Shown here piece by piece: positions 36,518 to 43,355 of a stretch of DNA of 64,000 bases. The stretch is from Schlegelella_A sp038318385 (lineage in GTDB: Bacteria; Pseudomonadota; Gammaproteobacteria; Burkholderiales; Burkholderiaceae_C): the NCBI GenBank assembly GCA_038318385.1, contig JBBQCD010000004.1, positions 53,048-117,047 on the forward strand, in the 5' to 3' direction. The position numbers and the translations under genes were made by a program. A model generated the notes under the pieces. It searched no databases. It was not told the origin of the DNA and saw only the letters and a list, made by a program, of their open reading frames with translations. Positions within the stretch are counted from its first letter, which is position 1; the number at the start of each line of letters is the position of its first letter.

Positions 36518-36937
36518 CTAGTGCATCTTGCGGCGGTGCGGACGCGCAGGGGGCTTGTCATCGGCCGCCTTGGCAGCCTCCGCTGCCTTGGCGGCATCGC
36601 CCTGCGCCGACCCCGCGAGCAGCGCCTTGCCGTCGAGGCCGGCGAAGAGCTTGGCGGCACGAACCTTCAGTTCGAGCAACTCGCTCGGGCTGACGTAGTA
36701 AACGCCCTTCATCAGATCGACCTCGACGCGGAACTCCACATCCTTGTCGTCGCTCGACAGCATCCCGCTGGTGAACTCGTACTGCTCGTCAGCGGCCGGC
36801 AGGCCGAGCGGCCCCGGACGGTCGACTTCGTAGCGGACATCGAAGATCTCGCCGCTCGCCAAGTCGAGCGACCCGGTCGAGCGGATGACGGTCTCGGTCA
36901 GCTCGTCGAGAATCACGATCGGCACCTTCAGGTTCAC
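36518..36937 (-). CDS. Hypothetical protein with acidic core and Ala/Lys-rich tail
   Basis: 139 residues starting at GTG 36937, preceded by AGGTAGGA. Residues 1-95 form a compact, acidic beta-rich sequence (VDLMKGVYYVSPSELLELKVRAAKLF near the end), and the tail from about 105 is Ala/Lys-rich with KAAEAAKAADDKPPARPH, likely disordered. The frame shows clear GC-skewed codon positions and a plausible start, but I do not recognise the family. Divergent from ligD with 79 bases between starts. Confidence 0.6.
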   Translation of the reverse strand: MNLKVPIVILDELTETVIRSTGSLDLASGEIFDVRYEVDRPGPLGLPAADEQYEFTSGMLSSDDKDVEFRVEVDLMKGVYYVSPSELLELKVRAAKLFAGLDGKALLAGSAQGDAAKAAEAAKAADDKPPARPHRRKMH

Positions 36938-37016
36938 GTCCTACCTTTCGACTCGCACATGCGAAAGCACTTAGTCTAGGCCAGCCCGTCTCTCCACCCG
37001 GAACCTCTGCACTTCC

Positions 37017-39692
37017 ATGCCGCGCGCCAAGCCGAACCCCGCCCCGCCTGCGCTGGAGCGCTACCGGTCGAAGCGCGACTTCTCCATCACGCCGGAGCCC
37101 GGACCGGTGCCCGGCAAGCGCGCCAAGGCACTCGCCTTCGTGGTGCAGAAGCATGCGGCGTCGCGCCTGCACTACGACTTTCGCCTCGAGCTCGACGGCG
37201 TGCTGCTGTCGTGGGCGGTGCCGAAGGGGCCGAGCTACGACCCAGCCGACAAGCGCATGGCGATCCATGTCGAGGATCACCCGGTCTCGTACGGCGGCTT
37301 CGAAGGTACCATTCCGCCGAAACAGTATGGCGCCGGCACGGTCATCGTCTGGGACCGCGGCACCTGGGAGCCGGTGGGCGATGCGCGTGCCGGCATGGAG
37401 GCCGGCAAGCTCGTCTTCCGTCTGCACGGCGAGAAGCTGGCGGGGGTCTGGGAGCTGGTGCGCATCAGGAAGCCCACGGACCGCCAGGACCCGTGGCTGC
37501 TGTTCAAGAAGAAGGACGAATGGGCCCAGCCCGCAGCCGGGTTCGACGTCGTCAGCGCATTGCCCGACAGCGTCATCGCCAAGCCGCTCGGACCGATCGA
37601 GTCACGCGCGGGCGCGCCGAAGCCCGCCGCACCGCCGGCCGCCGCGCCGCGCGCCTCAACAGCGGCAACGGTAACGGCAACGGCAAAAGCATCCGCAACG
37701 ACCGCGGCGGCGAAGGCCAAGCGCGAAGATGGCGCTGGCGGCGTCCGCCCCGACGGGGCGGTCAAGGCGGCGCTGCCGGCCAAGCTCGAACCGCAACTCG
37801 CCACGCTGGCCAAGACGGCACCCGACACCGCCGGCTGGATCTACGAGATCAAGTTCGACGGCTACCGGGTGATGGCGCGCATCGAGCGCGGCAAGGCGCG
37901 CCTGATCACCCGCGGCGGCCACGACTGGACCGCGAAGATGCAGTCGCTCGCCGCCGCGGTCGAGGGCCTCGGGCTGAAGTCGGGCTGGCTCGACGGCGAG
38001 ATCGTGGTGCTCGACGACGACGGCATCCCGGACTTCAACGCGCTGCAGAACGCCTTCGACTCGGCGCGGACCGAGCGCATTCGATACTTCCTCTTCGACG
38101 TGCCGTTCTTCGAGGGCCACGACCTGCGCAAGGTGGCCTTGCTCGAGCGCCGCGCACTGCTCAAGCGACTGCTCGATGCCAAGGGCAGCGAGCGCGTCCG
38201 CTTCAGCGAAGACTTCCCGGCGGATGCGGCAAGCGTGATCGAGACCGCCTGCAAGCTGCGGCTCGAGGGCATCATCGCCAAGCGCAAGGACGCGGCCTAC
38301 GTGTCGCGGCGCACCGAGACGTGGCTCAAGCTCAAGTGCGGCCGACGCCAGGAATTCGTCATCGGCGGCTACACCGATCGCAGCGGCGCGAAGGCCGAGG
38401 TCGGCAGCCTGCTGCTCGGCGTCCAGGATGCCGAGGGACGGCTGGTGTATGCCGGCAACGTGGGCACCGGCTGGAATGCCACCGCCGCACGCGAGCTGCA
38501 TCGCAAGCTCGTCACCCTGGCCACGGACCGTTCACCGTTCCAGGTCGGCGAGCCGGGCGCGCGCGGCCGCTGGTCGCGCCGCACCGCGGTCGAGGAGCAT
38601 TGGGTCGAGCCGCGCCTCGTCGCCGAGATCGCGTTCACGGAATGGACTCCCGACGGACAGGTGCGCCACGCGTCCTTCCAGGGCCTGCGCGACGACAAGC
38701 CAGCCCGCGAGGTGATACGCGAGGACCCGGCAGCCGTGCCGGCAGAGCCCGCACCGGCTCCGCCGCCCGCGATTTCGGCTCGGCTCCCCTCCGGCACCAA
38801 GGTCTCGAATCCGGACCGCGTCATCGACGCCAGCACCGGGCTGAAGAAGCTCGACCTGGTGCGCTACTACGAGAGCGTCGCCGACTGGATCCTGCCGCAC
38901 CTCGCCGGACGCCCGGTCTCGCTGGTGCGCGGGCCGACGGGCATCGGCGGCGAGCTTTTCTTCCAGAAGCACGGCGACAAGCTGGGCATACCGGGGATCC
39001 ATGAGCTCGACCCGGCGCTCTGGCCGGGTCACCAGGCGCTGCTCGAGATCGCCAACGTCGAGGCACTGGTCGGTGCCGCGCAGATGAACGTCATCGAGTT
39101 CCACACCTGGAATTCCACCGTCAGGCACATCGACGCGCCCGACCGGGTGATCTTCGACCTGGACCCGGGCGAAGGCGTCACGTGGTCGCATCTGCAGGAG
39201 GCCGCGGTGCTGACGCGCACGATCCTCACCGAACTCGGCCTGGCGAGCTGGCTGAAGACGAGCGGGGGCAAGGGATTGCACGTCGTCGTGCCGCTCGCAC
39301 CACGCCACGACTACGACACCGTCAACGGCTTCTCGAAGGCGGTGGTCGAGCATCTCGCGAGAACGATCCCGTCGCGCTTCGTCGCCAAGAGCGGCGCCGC
39401 CAATCGTACCGGCAAGATCTTCGTCGACTACCTGCGCAACGGCCACGGCGCCACCACCGCCGCGGCGTTCTCGGCCCGGGCCCGGCCGGGCCTCGGGGTC
39501 TCGATGCCGGTCGCCTGGGAGGACTTGCCGTCCCTCAAGAGCGGCGCGCACTGGACCGTCGCCACCGCGCGCGAGCACCTGTCGTTCGAGAAGACCGATC
39601 CCTGGGCCGGTTACTTCAAGTCGCGGCAGACGTTGACCGCGTCGATGAAGCGCATCGGCTTCGAGCCGGGGAAGGCGAAGCGGCGGCGCTAG
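37017..39692 (+). CDS. ligD: Multifunctional DNA ligase D
   Basis: ATP-dependent end-joining ligase, 891 residues. Domain order phosphoesterase-ligase-polymerase: 3'-phosphoesterase at about 20-170 (LHYDFRLELDGVLLSWAVPK), an Ala/Pro/Lys linker at about 195-260, ligase domain with adenylated Lys279 (IYEIKFDGYRVM) and VFLDEG-like motifs to about 570, and polymerase (primase-like) domain from about 595 with FDLDPGEGVTW metal Asp pair and GGKGLHVVVPL. This order matches Pseudomonas LigD. Non-homologous end joining needs the Ku protein, whose gene is not in the window. Encodes repair of double-strand breaks, mainly in non-growing cells. Confidence 0.97.
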   Translation: MPRAKPNPAPPALERYRSKRDFSITPEPGPVPGKRAKALAFVVQKHAASRLHYDFRLELDGVLLSWAVPKGPSYDPADKRMAIHVEDHPVSYGGFEGTIPPKQYGAGTVIVWDRGTWEPVGDARAGMEAGKLVFRLHGEKLAGVWELVRIRKPTDRQDPWLLFKKKDEWAQPAAGFDVVSALPDSVIAKPLGPIESRAGAPKPAAPPAAAPRASTAATVTATAKASATTAAAKAKREDGAGGVRPDGAVKAALPAKLEPQLATLAKTAPDTAGWIYEIKFDGYRVMARIERGKARLITRGGHDWTAKMQSLAAAVEGLGLKSGWLDGEIVVLDDDGIPDFNALQNAFDSARTERIRYFLFDVPFFEGHDLRKVALLERRALLKRLLDAKGSERVRFSEDFPADAASVIETACKLRLEGIIAKRKDAAYVSRRTETWLKLKCGRRQEFVIGGYTDRSGAKAEVGSLLLGVQDAEGRLVYAGNVGTGWNATAARELHRKLVTLATDRSPFQVGEPGARGRWSRRTAVEEHWVEPRLVAEIAFTEWTPDGQVRHASFQGLRDDKPAREVIREDPAAVPAEPAPAPPPAISARLPSGTKVSNPDRVIDASTGLKKLDLVRYYESVADWILPHLAGRPVSLVRGPTGIGGELFFQKHGDKLGIPGIHELDPALWPGHQALLEIANVEALVGAAQMNVIEFHTWNSTVRHIDAPDRVIFDLDPGEGVTWSHLQEAAVLTRTILTELGLASWLKTSGGKGLHVVVPLAPRHDYDTVNGFSKAVVEHLARTIPSRFVAKSGAANRTGKIFVDYLRNGHGATTAAAFSARARPGLGVSMPVAWEDLPSLKSGAHWTVATAREHLSFEKTDPWAGYFKSRQTLTASMKRIGFEPGKAKRRR

Positions 39693-39711
39693 CGGATGCG
39701 CAGAACTAGCG
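39687..39711. terminator. Palindrome spanning the stops of ligD and the MmgE/PrpD gene
   Basis: CGCTAG and CTAGCG arms are six bases each with 13 between; each arm includes the TAG stop of one convergent gene. Could help end both transcripts, though there is no thymine run. Confidence 0.3.
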
Positions 39712-41106
39712 TCCCGCCGATCCGGCCACAGGTTCGCGCTGGCGCGCGATCAGCATCGGCACCAGCACGCGGACGTCGGGCAGCGACGCGATCCCTTCGA
39801 GCGACTGCAGGAACTGCTCGGCCTGCGCCGCAGCCGGCGGATGGGGCGCATACGCCAGGCAATCCCTGAATCGCGCGTCGTGTTGAGCGTCGTTCAGGTC
39901 GGCGCCCGGGAACCCGGGCGGGATGTCGAGCTGGCGCAGGTGCGTACGACCGTCACGGGTGGTCACGCTCAGGTCTACGGCGGCATGGCCGCGCGCGTTC
40001 AACTTCTCGTCGGCGATCGTCTCGATGCGACCGATCATCTCTTGCACGACGGGGTCGTGCACCTGCGCCGGCGCGAAATGCTGCAGCAACGAAGACTGCC
40101 GCACGAACGCGTTGGCCACGCAGTATCCGGCGTTGAACTGGGCATCGACCCGCGGGTTGGTGCCTGTCCGGAAGGCGTGTCCGACCAGCCGGTGGGCATA
40201 CGGCGGCAGCCGGACCACCGCGCTGCGAACGTCCGAGGCCTGCAGGCCCAGCTCCGACACCAGGCCGAGCGCCAGCTCCGTCACGCCTTGCGTGACGCCG
40301 CAGCTCGGGTACTTCTTGAAGACGATGTTCCGGAGCTTCCAGGTATCGCCCAGGCCGCGCGTCACCGACTCGGGATCGAGCGTGCCGCGACCGTACAGAT
40401 GGGCAAAGCCGTAGTGGCCGCTCAGGAAGTTGGCCGGGCCGGTGATCCCGCGCTGGGCCATCTGGGCGCACTGGATCCCGGCTTCGGCGACCCACCCCTG
40501 CAGGACGCGCACGCCGAGCGAGCCGTCCACATGGCTCTGGAAGCTGCCTCCGCACCGATTGAACGCCAGCGCCAGGGCGTGCAGCGTCTGCTGGGGCGTC
40601 AGCTTGAGGATTCGTGAGGCGGCGGCCGCAGCCGAGAACACGACGACGATGCCCGTCGGGTCGAAGCCGTCGTATTGCGCCTCGCTCAGGTTGAACCGGG
40701 AGCTGAGCTCGGCGCCGGCCACCATCGCGGTCATGAATTCCTCGCCGGAGCAGCCACCGGCAAGCTCCGCCGCCGCCAATGCCGCCGGGAACAAGGCGGC
40801 GCCGATGTGCGGGCCGGGCGCCATCGCGTCGCAGAAATCCAGCGCGCGGCACATCGTGCCGTTGAGCTGAGCCGCCGCTCGGGCGGGCAGCCGGTCGCCG
40901 TAGACCAGGCTCGTCGCCTGAGCGGCTCCCCCGGCCTCGACGAGCAACTCCCGCAGCGCCTGGACGCCGTCCTCGGTCGCGCCCGCGAAACCCGTGCCGG
41001 TCACGGCCATCACCACCCGCCGCACGACGCGCTGCGCCTCGGCGGGGACGGAAGGCAGGCGCAGGCCGGTGACGAATTCGGCGAGGGTGTGTTCGAGCTG
41101 TGCCAA
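39706..41106 (-). CDS. MmgE/PrpD family protein
   Basis: 466-residue member of the MmgE/PrpD family (2-methylcitrate dehydratase type and relatives such as cis-aconitate decarboxylase). Seen: LAEFVTGLRL near the start, CRALDFCDAMAPGPHIGAAL in the active-site region, and VFKKYPSCGVTQGVTELAL with the conserved Lys-Tyr-Pro-Ser-Cys loop, which helps fix the fold. Starts at TTG 41106 with an AAGGA site eight bases upstream; an ATG at 41238 would add a 44-residue extension of non-family character. No prpBC genes adjoin, so a role in the methylcitrate cycle cannot be claimed. Confidence 0.87.
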   Translation of the reverse strand: MAQLEHTLAEFVTGLRLPSVPAEAQRVVRRVVMAVTGTGFAGATEDGVQALRELLVEAGGAAQATSLVYGDRLPARAAAQLNGTMCRALDFCDAMAPGPHIGAALFPAALAAAELAGGCSGEEFMTAMVAGAELSSRFNLSEAQYDGFDPTGIVVVFSAAAAASRILKLTPQQTLHALALAFNRCGGSFQSHVDGSLGVRVLQGWVAEAGIQCAQMAQRGITGPANFLSGHYGFAHLYGRGTLDPESVTRGLGDTWKLRNIVFKKYPSCGVTQGVTELALGLVSELGLQASDVRSAVVRLPPYAHRLVGHAFRTGTNPRVDAQFNAGYCVANAFVRQSSLLQHFAPAQVHDPVVQEMIGRIETIADEKLNARGHAAVDLSVTTRDGRTHLRQLDIPPGFPGADLNDAQHDARFRDCLAYAPHPPAAAQAEQFLQSLEGIASLPDVRVLVPMLIARQREPVAGSAGR

Positions 41107-41505
41107 GGAATGGTCCTTCCGCGTTGGACGTGGCGGTTGAACGACTTTTACTCCGGCCCAGGTTCTGTGTCGAACCGTGGCTGTCGTCACGGGGTTCGCC
41201 ACATGGGCGGGATTGCAGCAGCAGTTGCCGCCGTTCAATGCGATGGTTGGTGAGAAGGGAATCGGCCAGAAGAGGTCGGTCGCGAACGACGGATTGCCAG
41301 CGATAGCTAGCGGGACGTGTTGTGGAGCCAGTGCGTCGGCGTCGGAGCCTCAGTCGAGGGAGATCGTGCCGCGCGCACCTTGGCCGCCGACAGGGTCGTA
41401 TACCTTCCTGCGGTCAGGTGTTCCAACTCTGAATCGCCCGACGAGCGAGCAAATGCGGTCGGCTTGTTCGTTCTACTCTCGGGCGAGCGCCGGCAGGCAC
41501 CGAAG
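41107..41505. other. Gene-free stretch between the PrpD and phosphorelay genes
   Basis: About 400 bases with somewhat lower GC than the surroundings. Contains a short minus-strand reading frame of 78 codons (41307-41543) that overlaps the end of the regulator gene and has no recognised motif. No insertion sequence ends, tRNA or clear terminator was seen. Upstream leader of the MmgE/PrpD gene must lie here. Confidence 0.5.
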
Positions 41506-42960
41506 TTAGGGCTCGGATCGAAATCGCCGCACACGCAGCGCATGCACGGGGCCGATATCGGCCGGACTCAGTATGTCGGCACCCGCGCGAGGCTCGGTGT
41601 CGGCGCGGCCGGCGAGCGCGGCGCGCGTCGCCTCGTCGATCAGAGTCTCGCCGGCGGCGCCTGCCAGCGCCTCGAGCCGGGCCGCGCGCTGCGCCGCAGC
41701 ACCGACGCAGACCAGCGCCGCGCGATGCTGCGTGCCTCCGTAGCCGATGGTGACCGTGCCGGTGGCTAGGCCAATCGCCAGCGTCGGCGCCGGCCGCCCC
41801 GCCGCGCCCCGCTCGCCGTTGAACTGGTCGCCGAGTGCGCGCATCTCTAACGCCGCCTCCAGCGCTTGCAACGCCGCGTCGGCCGGCGCGCCGGTGCCAA
41901 AGGCGGCGGCTACGCCGTCGCCCGCGAACTGGTGTACCCACCCGCCGTGCGCTTCGACGGCGTCGACCATCAGTGTGCTCCAGCTGCCGAGCATGTCGAG
42001 CGTGGCGGCAGGGGTCTCCGCCGCCGCCAGCGGCTCGATGCCGCCCAGCCGCGCTGCCATCAGCGTCGCCGTGACGCGCTGCCCGTCGGCAGCAGCGCCG
42101 CCCTGCCGAAGGTGCGCCGGCAGGTCTGGCAGCAAGCGGGCAAGCAGGCCGCGCTCGCGGTCCCGCAACTGCTTGCGCTCGAGGCTCGCCTCGACGCGCG
42201 CCTTCAGCAGCATCGGGTTGACCGGCTTGTGCAGGAAGTCGTCGGCGCCGAGCTCGATGCAGCGCGCGACCGCAGCGGCGCCCTCGAGCGAGCTCGTCAC
42301 GATCACCGGCACCGCCTGCAGCGCCGCATCGGTGGAGCGTTCTTCGAGAACAGCGAAGCCGTCGAGCTCGGGCATCTGGAGATCGAGCAGCAGCAGGTCG
42401 AAGCGCTCGGAGCGCAGCGCGGCCAGCGCCTGGCGACCGTTCTCGACGCTCGCCACCTCGTGTTCGAGGAGCGCAAGCGAGCGGCAGAGCAGCAGCCGGT
42501 TGACCTTGTTGTCGTCGGCGACGAGGAGGCGGCACCGCCGGCCCGACGTCGCCGCGCTCGCGGAGGCGCGCGCTGAAGCGACCGTCGGAGTTGCCGGTGA
42601 CTGCGTCTCGGCTGCCGGCCAGGCCGCCGCCCAAGAAGTGCCAATCGGCGCGGCTGCGGCGACCGTGAACTGGTAGCCGCGTCCCGGCACGGTTGCGATC
42701 GCCGCCGCGCCGAGCACCTTGCGCAGCGCCGAGATCTGCACCTGCAGGTTGTTGTCCTCGACCACCAGGCCGGGCCAGACGACCTCGATCAGCTCGTCCT
42801 TGCCGACCACCCGATCGCGCCGCGCGACCAACGCCGCCAGCAGATCAAAGGCGCGGCTGCCGAGCGCAACCGGCACGCCGTCGACAGCGAAGCGACGCTC
42901 CGCCGCGACGAGCTCGACGCGGCCGAAGCGCCCGTCCGGCGCATGCCCCACGTCGCTCAT
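41506..42960 (-). CDS. Phosphorelay end-point protein: winged helix, receiver, cyclase-like domain
   Basis: 484 residues. Domain order seen: OmpR/CadC-type winged-helix DNA-binding domain at about 12-100 (FDLLAALVARRDRVVGKDEL, then NNLQVQISALRKVLG and VPGRGYQF), Ala/Pro linker 101-140, a receiver at 143-258 with acidic pair Asp149-Asp150, phospho-acceptor Asp193 (LDLQMPELDG) and Lys245, then a class III nucleotide-cyclase-like domain at about 294-460. The cyclase keeps the second metal motif FAGDGVAAAFG (GDG at 347-349) and IGLATGTVTIGYGG, but the first metal Asp is Ala (LMAARLGG). OmpR regulators carry receiver then DNA-binding domain, so this order is reversed. Probably the output of the upstream kinase and HPt. 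Overlaps the HPt stop by ATGA. Confidence 0.85.
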   Translation of the reverse strand: MSDVGHAPDGRFGRVELVAAERRFAVDGVPVALGSRAFDLLAALVARRDRVVGKDELIEVVWPGLVVEDNNLQVQISALRKVLGAAAIATVPGRGYQFTVAAAAPIGTSWAAAWPAAETQSPATPTVASARASASAATSGRRCRLLVADDNKVNRLLLCRSLALLEHEVASVENGRQALAALRSERFDLLLLDLQMPELDGFAVLEERSTDAALQAVPVIVTSSLEGAAAVARCIELGADDFLHKPVNPMLLKARVEASLERKQLRDRERGLLARLLPDLPAHLRQGGAAADGQRVTATLMAARLGGIEPLAAAETPAATLDMLGSWSTLMVDAVEAHGGWVHQFAGDGVAAAFGTGAPADAALQALEAALEMRALGDQFNGERGAAGRPAPTLAIGLATGTVTIGYGGTQHRAALVCVGAAAQRAARLEALAGAAGETLIDEATRAALAGRADTEPRAGADILSPADIGPVHALRVRRFRSEP

Positions 42961-43292
42961 CGCCGCGCCGCCGCGCGCAGCGCCGCCATCGTTGGCGCGA
43001 GCTCGCGCGCGATGGTGTCGACCGCGGCGCTGTCGGCGGCCAGGCCGCCAAGCTCGAGCTCGCGCGCCAGCGCCGCGAAGCGCGTCGCACCGAAGGTGTT
43101 GCCGTTGCTCTTGAGCGAATGCGCGGCATAGCGGAAGCGCTCTGCGGCGCCGGCCGCGAGCGCGGCGCGCAACTCGGCGACGAGCGGCGGCGCCTCCTCG
43201 GCAAAGGTGTCGACGAGCTCGGCGACGAAGTCGGCGCCAGCATTGGCCTGCAGCGCGTCGAAGACGTGCGGATCGAGCACGGGATTGTTCAT
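42957..43292 (-). CDS. Stand-alone HPt phosphotransfer protein
   Basis: 111-residue histidine phosphotransfer domain, from the ATG at 43292 with AAAGGGA eight bases upstream. A TTG 13 codons further up extends it without added conservation. Seen: an antiparallel four-helix pattern with phospho-acceptor His58 in YAAHSLKSNGNTFGA, the canonical HPt signature. Between the hybrid kinase (63 bases) and the regulator (four-base overlap), so it is placed to pass phosphate from the kinase receiver to the regulator receiver. Confidence 0.92.
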   Translation of the reverse strand: MNNPVLDPHVFDALQANAGADFVAELVDTFAEEAPPLVAELRAALAAGAAERFRYAAHSLKSNGNTFGATRFAALARELELGGLAADSAAVDTIARELAPTMAALRAAARR

Positions 43293-43355
43293 GTCGTTGT
43301 CCCTTTCGTCATGCTTCATCGCGCGCCGCAACGAGGTCGTAGCCGGGGCGGCCCG

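Noticed and set aside
37660..37700. Short GCAACGG-type repeats in ligD
   Set aside because: They encode the Thr/Ala/Lys linker between domains and are ordinary low-complexity coding sequence.
41307..41543. A 78-codon minus-strand frame in the gene-free stretch
   Set aside because: No motif, poor codon bias and overlap with the end of the regulator gene.
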